A stretch of DNA of 64,000 bases from Oceaniglobus ichthyenteri (lineage in GTDB: Bacteria > Pseudomonadota > Alphaproteobacteria > Rhodobacterales > Rhodobacteraceae). The stretch lies in NCBI RefSeq assembly GCF_003057885.1, contig NZ_QAGK01000007.1:62001-126000 (forward strand), in the 5' to 3' direction. The notes under the pieces are model-generated. The model was not told the origin of the DNA and did no database searches. It worked only from the letters and a program-made list of their open reading frames with translations. A program made the translations under genes and the position numbers. Below, in pieces: positions 1-8,914 of this stretch; the stretch's first letter is position 1; each line of letters begins with the position of its first letter.

Positions 1-193
1 CCGCAAGCACGGCAAAAATGATGAACGGCGCAGTGTGCAGGATCGCGTTCAGCGCAAAGGTAATGGTTGGCCACACTTGTGGAAAATCGAGCACGGCAAC
101 ACTCAACAAAACCACCGCGCTGATCGTCCAGGCAGTGCGAAACACCGAAGGAACCGCCAGGGTAAGCGGCGTGTCATGGGAATGGTCAGTCAT
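1..193 (-). CDS. Permease (YraQ/ArsP-like), N-terminal part, cut by window edge
   Basis: Only the first 64 residues or so are in the window; the gene runs off the left edge. The ATG at 193-191 overlaps the end of the upstream ArsR gene (stop at 188-186), so the two are translationally coupled. After a short His/Asp-containing head (MTDHSHDT) come two hydrophobic stretches, about residues 19-38 and 43-64, the second including a PFIIFAVLA segment typical of the first helices of YraQ/DUF318-type permeases. Such permeases often follow an ArsR repressor and export or move arsenicals, metals or sulfur species. Family assignment rests on the short N-terminus plus context, so the substrate is open. 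Confidence 0.6.
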   Translation of the reverse strand, partial: MTDHSHDTPLTLAVPSVFRTAWTISAVVLLSVAVLDFPQVWPTITFALNAILHTAPFIIFAVLA

Positions 194-503
194 GGTTGTG
201 CCCTTCTGCATCATCGCAATCGGCGCAGCATTCGCGCAAAAGATAGGCCGACAGCGCGCCAACCCGGCCATATTCGACCGCCGCGCAAATGATCGACCGC
301 CCCTGGCGCACCTGGCTGACCAAACCGGCCTGCGACAGCACGCGCATGTGGTGGGTCAGGGTTGATCCGGTCACGCCGGATTTTTCGCCCAACTGACCAA
401 TGCTTAACCCATCCGGCCCGGCGCGCACCAACGTGCCAAGCACCGCAAGGCGTTGTTCCGAACCCAAGGCGGCAAAGGTTGATGCCGCTTCTTCGATTGT
501 CAT
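186..503 (-). CDS. ArsR/SmtB-family transcriptional repressor
   Basis: Small winged-helix regulator. The core LGSEQRLAVLGTLVRAG, the GVTGSTLTHHMRVLSQAGLV recognition helix and the SIICAAVEYGRV wing are standard ArsR features. The C-terminus is rich in Cys, His and Asp (CCADCDDAEGHNHD), a plausible metal(loid) sensing site, although the classic ELCVCD motif of arsenic sensors is absent. The ATG at 503 is preferred because AGG lies five bases before it. An in-frame ATG at 527 has no ribosome site and lies inside the operator/-10 region. The gene is coupled to the downstream permease, so it probably represses its own operon until the ligand binds. Confidence 0.88.
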   Translation of the reverse strand: MTIEEAASTFAALGSEQRLAVLGTLVRAGPDGLSIGQLGEKSGVTGSTLTHHMRVLSQAGLVSQVRQGRSIICAAVEYGRVGALSAYLLRECCADCDDAEGHNHD

Positions 504-525
504 GTCTGCCTGTCGAAATGTTTTC

Positions 526-549
526 ATATTTCTATCATTATAGAAATAT
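526..549 (-). promoter_or_regulatory. Palindromic ArsR operator enclosing a TATAAT -10 box
   Basis: A perfect inverted repeat has arms ATATTTCTAT (526-535) and ATAGAAATAT (540-549) separated by four bases. Read on the minus strand, the centre of the palindrome is TATAAT, a consensus -10 element. A bound dimer would therefore sit directly on the promoter of the arsR-permease unit. The palindrome shape matches ArsR/SmtB operators (inferred). No good -35 box at 17 bp was found; TTGCAT lies only about 14 bp upstream. Confidence 0.8.
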
Positions 550-615
550 AGAATTGATGCAAGCCCCGAAAAAGTTTGCTAAGTCTGGGGCGCAAACCAT
601 CAAGGCCCATACAGA

Positions 616-1209
616 ATGGACGAGTCAGAAGAATTCATCGCCCTTAAATCCCGCATCGCCCGCTGTGAAATCTGCGCGGACCTGCCACTTGGGCCGAAAC
701 CATTGTTTCAACTGCATGAAAAGGCGCGCATTCTGCTTGCCGGTCAGGCGCCGGGGCGGGTGACACATATGCGCGGCCGCCCGTTTGACGATGCGTCGGG
801 GGATCGGTTGCGCGCCTGGATGGGGGTGGATCGCGATACGTTTTATGACAATCCAAAAATCGCGATTTTTCCGATGGGGCTGTGTTTTCCGGGGGTGGGC
901 AAGGGCGGCGATGCCCCGCCGCGTGCAATTTGTGCGCAAACCTGGCGCGCCACCGTGATTGCCGCGCTTTCCCGGATTGATCTGACCCTTGTGTTGGGTC
1001 GATATGCGATTGCCTGGCATCTGCCGGATCAGAAATCGAAAAACATTGCCGATATTCTGGACCGCGCGACGCCCGAAACCGATGATACGCTTGTTTTGCC
1101 CCATCCCAGCCCGCGCAACAATCGGTGGCTGCGCCAACATCCCACGTTCGAAGCCGACATCGTGCCGGTCATTCAGCGCCGGATCGCCGCCCTTCTTGCT
1201 GCGGACTGA
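616..1209 (+). CDS. Uracil-DNA glycosylase family protein, probable 4Fe-4S type
   Basis: The protein has 197 residues. Motif GQAPGRVTHMRGRPFDDASG (residues 43-62) corresponds to the water-activating/uracil-pocket block of family 4/5 UDGs, and HPSPRNN near residue 162 matches their second active-site block. Cysteines 17, 20, 90 and 106 form the C-x2-C...C-x15-C spacing that ligates a 4Fe-4S cluster in this superfamily. The role would be removal of uracil from DNA, starting base excision repair. It stands alone, downstream of and divergent from the ArsR unit, with a modest AAGG about ten bases before the ATG. The exact UDG subfamily cannot be fixed by eye. Confidence 0.85.
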   Translation: MDESEEFIALKSRIARCEICADLPLGPKPLFQLHEKARILLAGQAPGRVTHMRGRPFDDASGDRLRAWMGVDRDTFYDNPKIAIFPMGLCFPGVGKGGDAPPRAICAQTWRATVIAALSRIDLTLVLGRYAIAWHLPDQKSKNIADILDRATPETDDTLVLPHPSPRNNRWLRQHPTFEADIVPVIQRRIAALLAAD

Positions 1210-1284
1210 CCGAGATATATCTTTGGCTTGAACACGCGGCGTCGGGGCCATACCGCTGTGCCAACCACAATATGAGGATCAACC

Positions 1285-2061
1285 ATGACGCAAACGCCAT
1301 TGGATCACGCCCATGCCGCCATGGAGGCCGGAGGCGATAGCGAACGGTTGGCGTTTTACGAACGCCTTGCCGATGGTGAACTGTTCATGATGCTTGACGC
1401 CGAACCCGAGGGCGATCAGATCGCGCCTGCGATCTTTGATACTGGCGAAGGCCGGTTTGTATTGGTTTTCGACCGCGAGGCACGATTGGCGCAATTCGCC
1501 GGGCAAATCACCCCCTATGCCGCACTGTCGGGGCGGGTGATCGCCGCGATGTTGGCAGGGCAGGGGTTGGGATTGGCGCTGAACCCCGATGTGGCGCCGT
1601 CATCGTTTCTGGTGCCGGCCGATGGTATTGCCTGGTTGGCCGAAACCCTTGCCGAAACCCCGAATGAGGTTGAGGCGCGGCCGCGCGAAATCACCGTGCC
1701 CCATGGTTTGCCCGAGGTGTTGTTGCGCGCTTTGGATGCCAAATTGGCCACGGCCAGCGGCATGGCGCGCATGGCCTATCTGGTCGGGGCGCAATACGAA
1801 ACCACATCGTCGCATCTGTTGGCGTTCATCGATCCGGCACCGGGGGCCGAACCGGCCCTGGCCCGCGCCACCGGCGAGGCGCTGACATTTTCCGGAATCG
1901 AGGCGGGCGTGCTGGACGTTGGTTTTTTCTCGGCATCCGACCCGTTCGCCGCCCGTTTGGCCCGGGTCGGATTGCGGTTTGATCTGCCCGAGGTCGAAAT
2001 TTCGTCGACCCCCGGCGCGAACCCCGGAATGGACCCGGCCAAGCCGCCAAAGCTGCGCTAG
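1285..2061 (+). CDS. SseB family protein
   Basis: The protein has 258 residues and lacks a signal peptide or membrane segments. The N-terminal half (FYERLADGELFMML, then a VLVFDREARLAQFAG stretch and LALNPD) matches the SseB domain common in Rhodobacteraceae and linked to type III-associated SseB proteins of enterobacteria. The C-terminal part (FFSASDPFAARLARVGLRFDLP) resembles the SseB C-terminal region. The function is unknown in this group. The start is supported by GAGG seven bases upstream. The gene is convergent with the downstream reductase, with only nine bases between the stops. Confidence 0.8.
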   Translation: MTQTPLDHAHAAMEAGGDSERLAFYERLADGELFMMLDAEPEGDQIAPAIFDTGEGRFVLVFDREARLAQFAGQITPYAALSGRVIAAMLAGQGLGLALNPDVAPSSFLVPADGIAWLAETLAETPNEVEARPREITVPHGLPEVLLRALDAKLATASGMARMAYLVGAQYETTSSHLLAFIDPAPGAEPALARATGEALTFSGIEAGVLDVGFFSASDPFAARLARVGLRFDLPEVEISSTPGANPGMDPAKPPKLR

Positions 2062-2070
2062 GGGCGCGCC

Positions 2071-3000
2071 TTAGTACCCCGCAGCGCGATCCACCTGATT
2101 AAGAAGCGATTGGCCGTTCTCGACCCGCTGAATGTTTTCGGCAATCAACGTGCTGGCGGTTTCCGGGCGTGTCGCGCTGGCAATGTGGGGCGTGACGGTC
2201 ACGTTTGGATGCGCCCAGAACGGATGATCCTCGGGCAGGGGTTCAATGCGGAACACATCCAATGTCGCATGTCCGATCTGCCCCGACTCCAGCGCCTCAA
2301 GCAGGGCGTCATCATCAATCAACGGGCCGCGGCCGGGGTTGATAACCACGGCACCGCGCGGCATCAGCGCCAATGTGTCAGCGTTCAGCGTGTTCTCGGT
2401 TTCTGGCGTTTGCGGCAAAAGCAGAACCAGAATATCACTGTTTTCCAATGTTTTGCGCAGGCCCGCCTCGCCCGAATAACAGGTGATATTTTCAATCTTC
2501 TTTGGTCGGCGGCTCCATCCCATCACGGGAAAGTCCAGTCCCGCCAATGCCTGTCCACAGGCCGTGCCAAGCGCGCCAAGGCCCAGAATACCCACCCGAC
2601 GATCCCGCGCCAAAGGTGGGGTGCGAACCGTCCAGGTGCCGTCCTGGCCCAGAATATCAATATCCAATCCAAGATGGTGGCGCAAAACATGGCCAGCCAC
2701 CCATTGCACCATGCCATCGCGCAGGCCGCTGTCGACCATCCGCGCCAAAGGTTGGGTCAGGGTTTCATTATCGACCACGGTTTCCACCCCGGCCCACAGG
2801 CCCAGCACCGCCTTGCAGCGGGTGAAGGGGGTGAAATCAGTGATCGGGCCGTTGGGGGCGAACACGATATAATCCACCTCTTCGGGCGGATGATCGCACG
2901 ATAGGTTCGCGTCGATCCCGTGGGCGGCAAAGGCCGCGCGCAACGGTTCGGCATAATCGGGCCAACGGGCGGGCAGGGCGGAAAACAAGACGTTGATCAT
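2071..3000 (-). CDS. ghrA: Glyoxylate/hydroxypyruvate reductase A-like D-2-hydroxyacid dehydrogenase
   Basis: The protein has 309 residues. The Rossmann motif is GILGLGALGTACGQALAG, followed by GWSRRPK. The catalytic Arg lies in NPGRGPLIDDDALLEAL, the Glu in FRIEPLPEDHP, and the His in TPHIASATRPET. The family reduces glyoxylate or hydroxypyruvate with NADPH. Its ATG overlaps the rodA stop by four bases (ATGA), so it is the last gene of the rod-shape operon, an arrangement with no obvious metabolic logic. The substrate is inferred from GhrA resemblance only. Confidence 0.85.
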   Translation of the reverse strand: MINVLFSALPARWPDYAEPLRAAFAAHGIDANLSCDHPPEEVDYIVFAPNGPITDFTPFTRCKAVLGLWAGVETVVDNETLTQPLARMVDSGLRDGMVQWVAGHVLRHHLGLDIDILGQDGTWTVRTPPLARDRRVGILGLGALGTACGQALAGLDFPVMGWSRRPKKIENITCYSGEAGLRKTLENSDILVLLLPQTPETENTLNADTLALMPRGAVVINPGRGPLIDDDALLEALESGQIGHATLDVFRIEPLPEDHPFWAHPNVTVTPHIASATRPETASTLIAENIQRVENGQSLLNQVDRAAGY

Positions 3001-4142
3001 CGGCTGCGCGGCCTGTGAACATGGGCGGATTGTGTCAGGCCAAAGGCCACCATCAAAACCAGCATTGCAGATCCTCCATAACTGACCAGGGGCAAAGGCA
3101 CCCCGACAACGGGGGCCAGACCCATCACCATCGACATGTTGACGGCGAAAAACAAAAAGAATGTAACGCCAACCCCAAGGGTCAGCAACGATCCGAACCG
3201 ATCCTTGTTGGCAAAAGCCGAGCTAAAGCAGAACAGAATGATCAGCCCGTACAGACCCAACAGTGAAAACGCGCCAATAAATCCAAATTCCTCGGCCAGA
3301 GTGGTGAAGATGAAATCGGTGTGTTTTTCCGGCAAAAAATTCAAACGCGATTGCGTGCCTTGCATGAAACCACGCCCGGTCCAACCGCCCGACCCAAGGG
3401 CGATTTTGGCTTGGGTGATGTGATATCCGGCGCCAAGTGGGTCGGTTGACGGGTCAAGAAACGTGTCGATCCGGCGGTATTGATAATCTTTCAACATTTG
3501 CCAATCGGTGCCGCGTGACATGAACACGGCGGTGATCAAACTGCCCAGCATCGCCGCGACCACCCCGAAATACCACCAACTGACCCCGGCGATAAACATG
3601 ATCGCGCCGCCCCCCGCCACCAACAACAGCGCGGTGCCCAGATCGGGTTGGCGCAGCACCAGCAATGTGGGGATCAGGATCATCACGACCGGGATCGCCA
3701 CCCATAGGGGATGCGAGGTTTTGCGAATATCCAACCAATCGTAATAAGCCGCCAACATCATCACCAGGGTGATTTTTGTCAGTTCCGAAGGCTGCAACCG
3801 CATGAATCCCAGATCGATCCAGCGTTGCGCGCCCATCCGGGTTTCGCCAAAGAATTCAACGCCGATCAACAACAGGATCGACACCCCAAAGGCCAGACCG
3901 GCCATATTGCGCCAGAACCAGATCGGCACCATCGCCACAATGAACATTGCCGCCAGCCCGACGGCAAAACGTTCGATCTGGGGTTCGGCCCAAGGGGTCA
4001 GTGACCCGCCTGCCACGGAATACAGCATCACAAACCCGACACTGGCGACCGTGATCAGCAACAGGATCAGCGGCCAGTTCAGCCGCAGGATTTTCGACAA
4101 TCCCGTGGGCACGGTTTTGACGTGATATTCAAGATAACTCAT
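2997..4142 (-). CDS. rodA: Rod shape-determining peptidoglycan glycosyltransferase RodA
   Basis: SEDS-family integral membrane protein of 381 residues with about ten hydrophobic helices. Diagnostic stretches are GARRWI-like GAQRWIDLGFMRLQPSE, QPDLGTALLL, the long periplasmic loop with YQYRRIDTFLDP...GAGYHITQAKIALGSGG, and PLPLVSYGGSAM near the C-terminus. RodA polymerises glycan strands together with PBP2 in the elongasome. The start lies three bases after the mrdA stop, and the stop overlaps ghrA. Confidence 0.97.
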   Translation of the reverse strand: MSYLEYHVKTVPTGLSKILRLNWPLILLLITVASVGFVMLYSVAGGSLTPWAEPQIERFAVGLAAMFIVAMVPIWFWRNMAGLAFGVSILLLIGVEFFGETRMGAQRWIDLGFMRLQPSELTKITLVMMLAAYYDWLDIRKTSHPLWVAIPVVMILIPTLLVLRQPDLGTALLLVAGGGAIMFIAGVSWWYFGVVAAMLGSLITAVFMSRGTDWQMLKDYQYRRIDTFLDPSTDPLGAGYHITQAKIALGSGGWTGRGFMQGTQSRLNFLPEKHTDFIFTTLAEEFGFIGAFSLLGLYGLIILFCFSSAFANKDRFGSLLTLGVGVTFFLFFAVNMSMVMGLAPVVGVPLPLVSYGGSAMLVLMVAFGLTQSAHVHRPRSR

Positions 4143-4145
4143 CTG

Positions 4146-6089
4146 TCAGGCCCGGTCACTGCGGACGGGGCGCACCACATCGTGCACCGGCAGGCTGCGT
4201 TGCAATTCGCGGATGCCGGCCCGTTGGTTTGAGGGATAGGATTCCAGCGGCGGCATTTTGCCGTGCAACGCAAACAGCATGATATCCCGCGCCACCGGTG
4301 CCGCCACAGATGACCCGCCACCGCCATGTTCCACCACCACCGACACCGAAATCGCCGGGTTGTCATAGGGCGCATAGGCCACAAACAGCGCGTGATCGCG
4401 CCGCTCCCACGGCAGATCGGCGTTGCTGGTTACACCGCGCGCGCGCTCGGCCACGGTGATATTGCGCACCTGACTGGTGCCGGTTTTGCCTGCCATGCGC
4501 AGTTGATCATCGGCAATGCGCGAAGAATAGGCCGTGCCGCGCCGGGTGTTGCTGACCGCATACATCCCCTTACGCACCAGACGCATGTGATTTTCATTAA
4601 ACCCCAGCGATTCCGCGCCCTCTATCGGGGTTTCCACGCCATCAATCGATTTGACCAATCGCGGCATGATGCCTGTGCCACTGGCCAGCCGCGCGGTCAT
4701 CACCGCCAATTGCAAAGGGGACGACAAAACATACCCCTGACCGATCGAGGCATTCAGGGAATCGCCCACGCGCCAATCCTGGCTGTAGCGTTCGGATTTC
4801 CAGGCCTTGTCGGGCATGATGCCGGCGGTGACAGCCGACATGGGAATGTCAAACCGTTCGCCCATGCCGAATTTGCGCGCCACCTCGGCGATTTTATCAA
4901 TCCCGACCTTTTGCGCCAATTCGTAATAATACACATCGCAAGATTGCTGCAGGCTCTTTTCAAGGTTCACATAGCCGTGGCCGCCGCGTTTCCAGCAATG
5001 AAACCGTCGGTTGCCCAATTCATGGTATCCGGGGCAATAAAATGTGTCTTCGGGCCCGATTTCGCCACTGTCCAATCCGGCAAGTGTGACCAGCATCTTG
5101 AAGGTTGAACCGGGGGGATAGGCGCCCTGTACCGCCTTGTTGGCCAAGGGGCGGTATTTGTTTTCGGTCAGTTCTGCGTAATCCTGCACCGAAATGCCGC
5201 GCACAAAGGCGTTTGGATCAAACGTCGGGGTGCTGCCCACGGCCAACAGATCGCCATTGCGGGTATCCATCACCACGGCAGCGGCACTGTTGATCAGCGA
5301 CAGGCGCGCCTCGGTAAAGTTTTGCAGCGCAGTATCGACCGTCAGTTGCAGATCAGACCCGGCAATGCCCGCATCCCGGCCCAATTCGCGCATCACCCGG
5401 CCTGCGGCGTTTACCTCAATCCGTTTGCTGCCGGCCTTGCCACGCAGGGGGCGTTCGAATTTGTTTTCCACACCGGTTTTGCCGATCTGGAATTTCGGGA
5501 TCTGCAACAGCGGATCATCATCTTCGATCCGGTTTAGATCGTAATCCGACACCGGCCCGACATAGCCAACCACATGGGCGAAATCCGCGCCCAGTGGATA
5601 ATAGCGCGTCAGCCCCACATCGGGGATGATTCCCGGCAGGGCTGGCGCGTTGACGGCAACGGTGGCGATATCCTCCCATGACCGCTGGTCGGTCAGGGTG
5701 ACCGGCACAAAGGGCGAGCGGCGCTTGATTTCGCGCAGGCTGCGCTCCAACTCTTCGGGGTCCAGATAAATCAGCTGGCGCAACCGGTCGATCACCATAT
5801 CCACATCGCCCGCATCTTCGCGCACGATCACGATCCGATAGTTCTGAGTGTTCTCGGCGACAGGAATGCCGTTGCGATCGGCGATCAGCCCGCGCGCCGG
5901 GGCAATCAGGCGCATGTTGATCCGGTTTTCTTCGGCCAACAGGCGAAATTCATCGGCCTGTTCAACCTGCATCTGGCGCATGCGCCAGCCCAAAGCGCCC
6001 AGCATGCCCGCCTGCAATCCGCCCACAACCAGCCCGCGCCGGGTGATTTTCCGGCTGCTGGCTTCGGTGTCTTTTGGTGAACGTCTCAT
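4146..6089 (-). CDS. mrdA: Penicillin-binding protein 2 (elongasome transpeptidase)
   Basis: The protein has 647 residues from the ATG at 6089, which overlaps the mreD stop as ATGA. An open frame extends upstream to 6515, but that part is mreD in another frame. A single N-terminal membrane helix lies around residues 18-36. The PBP dimer domain follows (RGLIADRNGIPVAEN). The transpeptidase domain has the active-site STFK in AYPPGSTFKML, SCD in QQSCDVYYYE (SxN/D motif) and KTGTSQV. It crosslinks peptidoglycan during side-wall growth, paired with RodA encoded immediately downstream. Confidence 0.97.
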   Translation of the reverse strand: MRRSPKDTEASSRKITRRGLVVGGLQAGMLGALGWRMRQMQVEQADEFRLLAEENRINMRLIAPARGLIADRNGIPVAENTQNYRIVIVREDAGDVDMVIDRLRQLIYLDPEELERSLREIKRRSPFVPVTLTDQRSWEDIATVAVNAPALPGIIPDVGLTRYYPLGADFAHVVGYVGPVSDYDLNRIEDDDPLLQIPKFQIGKTGVENKFERPLRGKAGSKRIEVNAAGRVMRELGRDAGIAGSDLQLTVDTALQNFTEARLSLINSAAAVVMDTRNGDLLAVGSTPTFDPNAFVRGISVQDYAELTENKYRPLANKAVQGAYPPGSTFKMLVTLAGLDSGEIGPEDTFYCPGYHELGNRRFHCWKRGGHGYVNLEKSLQQSCDVYYYELAQKVGIDKIAEVARKFGMGERFDIPMSAVTAGIMPDKAWKSERYSQDWRVGDSLNASIGQGYVLSSPLQLAVMTARLASGTGIMPRLVKSIDGVETPIEGAESLGFNENHMRLVRKGMYAVSNTRRGTAYSSRIADDQLRMAGKTGTSQVRNITVAERARGVTSNADLPWERRDHALFVAYAPYDNPAISVSVVVEHGGGGSSVAAPVARDIMLFALHGKMPPLESYPSNQRAGIRELQRSLPVHDVVRPVRSDRA

Positions 6090-6625
6090 ATCCGATAGCC
6101 CAATGCGCCTGCCTCGGCCGGGGCCATTTTGCGCACGCCAATCACATAGCGCGATACCGCCACGACCACAGGATAAGACAGAATTGAAATGATCATCTGT
6201 AGAGTGATTAACGTCAGAACCGGCTGTTCCACCAGAAATATCGCCAAAACCAACGTATTTGTGAGCGTCATCATCGCTATCACGATTGCCACCATTATCC
6301 ATTCCACCAAAAACGGCAGATCGCGCGAAAACTGTTGCCGCGCGCGCAGAAACTCTAACCCAATTAACACGATGGCGGCCCATAACCCAAGGGGGCGCAT
6401 GAATAACACATCGGTGAACAGCATTACCGCCAAAACCAAAACGGGCGGCACATAATCGGGCCGCCGCATCACCCAGGCAAAGGCCAGCAGGGTCAATATA
6501 TCGGGGCCGGGCCAATGATCGCCGTCAATGCGAAACGGCAGAATTTGTAAAAACACCACCGCCGCAGCAAGAGCAACGAACAGGGCGCGAAACGCCCATT
6601 GGCGGCGCGAAACCGGATCAACCAT
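6086..6625 (-). CDS. mreD: Rod shape-determining protein MreD
   Basis: The protein has 179 residues and is almost entirely hydrophobic, with about five or six membrane helices (for example LFVALAAAVVFLQILPF and WAAIVLIGLEFL). The ATG at 6625 overlaps the end of mreC by eight bases and the stop overlaps the mrdA start. The longer open frame to 6823 lies within mreC and is not used. MreD anchors the MreBCD scaffold in the membrane. Sequence is poorly conserved in this family; the call rests on length, topology and position. Confidence 0.92.
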   Translation of the reverse strand: MVDPVSRRQWAFRALFVALAAAVVFLQILPFRIDGDHWPGPDILTLLAFAWVMRRPDYVPPVLVLAVMLFTDVLFMRPLGLWAAIVLIGLEFLRARQQFSRDLPFLVEWIMVAIVIAMMTLTNTLVLAIFLVEQPVLTLITLQMIISILSYPVVVAVSRYVIGVRKMAPAEAGALGYRI

Positions 6626-7511
6626 TGCTGTCCTCGGGGGGCAGGGGCGGGCGCGTTGGCGCAACCAATGAGCCGGGGTCGGTGATGCGTTCGCCCGGAT
6701 GGCTGCGCAGCACGCGCAAAAACTCCAGACGTTCATAATCGGCGGCCAGACGCACGCGCAACTGTTTGTCGGTGCCCAACACCACCTGACCCACCAACAA
6801 TCCGGCCGGAAACACGCCGCCATCGCCGCTGCTGATCACACGGTCGCCCGGGCGCACCGCCTCGGCGGCCTCAAGGAAATCAAGAGGCGGCAGCGCGGTG
6901 TTGTCGCCGGCCAGAATGCTGCGTTGGCCCGAGGGTTGAATGGTGACGGGAATCCGGCTGTTGGTGTCATTCAACAGGATCACCCGCGCGCTGGTGTCGC
7001 CCACACCCGAAACCCGCCCCACAAGGCCCAGCCCGTCAGTGGTGGCCCAGCCGTTCTGGATACCATCCCGCGCGCCGACGTTCAGCAACACGGATTGGCG
7101 AAACGGTGACCCCGAATCCGCCAACACCACGCCGGTGATGAATGTAAGCGATGGATCAAGCCGCACCTTGTTCAGATCCAACAGCTTGGCGTTTTCCTGT
7201 TCAAGTTGCAGCGCCGCCTCTTTCCAGGCTTTCATCTGCTGCAATTCCCGACGAAGCTCTTGGTTTTGCTCGTAAATGCGGGTGTAACTTTGGAAATCCC
7301 GAACCATGTTGGCCACTTTGGTGACCGGCACCAACGCCCAGTCAAAGGATGGCACGACCGTGTCGATGATCTGTGCGCGAAACCGTTCGGCGCGGGGGCT
7401 GTCGATGCGCCAGAACAGGAATATCGCCAGGCACAGCAGCACCATCCCACCCACCAGAATGCGGCGGACGGGGCGGGTATAACTGTCACCGTTGGGCCGA
7501 TCTTGCGCCAT
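6618..7511 (-). CDS. mreC: Rod shape-determining protein MreC
   Basis: The protein has 297 residues. One N-terminal membrane helix (around residues 14-32) is followed by a coiled coil (EQNQELRRELQQMKAWKEAA, about residues 75-105) and the periplasmic beta-rich MreC domain with RVSGVGDTSARVILLNDTNS and SGDGGVFPAGLLVG. It links MreB filaments with the PBP2/RodA synthases. The C-terminal tail is Pro-rich (TRPPLPPEDS). It starts 15 bases after the mreB stop. Confidence 0.96.
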   Translation of the reverse strand: MAQDRPNGDSYTRPVRRILVGGMVLLCLAIFLFWRIDSPRAERFRAQIIDTVVPSFDWALVPVTKVANMVRDFQSYTRIYEQNQELRRELQQMKAWKEAALQLEQENAKLLDLNKVRLDPSLTFITGVVLADSGSPFRQSVLLNVGARDGIQNGWATTDGLGLVGRVSGVGDTSARVILLNDTNSRIPVTIQPSGQRSILAGDNTALPPLDFLEAAEAVRPGDRVISSGDGGVFPAGLLVGQVVLGTDKQLRVRLAADYERLEFLRVLRSHPGERITDPGSLVAPTRPPLPPEDSNG

Positions 7512-7526
7512 TCGAACCCTTTACGC

Positions 7527-8564
<1,038 letters not shown>

Positions 8565-8877
8565 CTAAGCCCCCAGCTTCTTATAGGGTCTGCGACTCTC
8601 ACCGCCCCAGACCGTGTGGCTTATAAGCAGGCATAGAACGACGCGAAAGGGCCGCCGCACCTGTTTTCGGCGCAAAGCTGCCATGCAGGGATCGGTTTTT
8701 TAGCACGATTGTTGGATAAGGTATAGTTGGCGGGAAATTCCGCAGACATTCTGCCGCCAATTGTTGGATTTGTATAATTTTGCGCTGTGGTAAATTATCT
8801 GTTGTCGGGGCGAAACAATGCCATCCTGGCGCCGAAACCGCAGGTGGATAACAAATGAACCCGGGTGCGGAACACAG
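8565..8877. other. Intergenic region upstream of mreB (no gene seen)
   Basis: This stretch of about 310 bases separates mreB from the end of leuA. Small open frames here lack ribosome sites and family resemblance. It is more AT-rich than its surroundings between about 8690 and 8800 (TTGGATTTGTATAATTTTGC and similar), which is where mre operon promoters would be expected. I could not place a convincing -35/-10 pair with standard spacing. Confidence 0.5.
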
Positions 8878-8907
8878 CATGGGGCGGCAGTTTTGTGCCG
8901 CCCCATG
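8878..8907 (-). terminator. Hairpin terminator after leuA
   Basis: A perfect 12-base stem (CATGGGGCGGCA / TGCCGCCCCATG) has a six-base loop and lies seven bases past the leuA stop. No T-run follows on the minus strand. Confidence 0.6.
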
Positions 8908-8914
8908 CCGGGTT

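Noticed and set aside
6090-6515. N-terminal extension of mrdA
   Set aside because: It is the mreD coding region in another frame; the ATG at 6089 gives normal PBP2 length.
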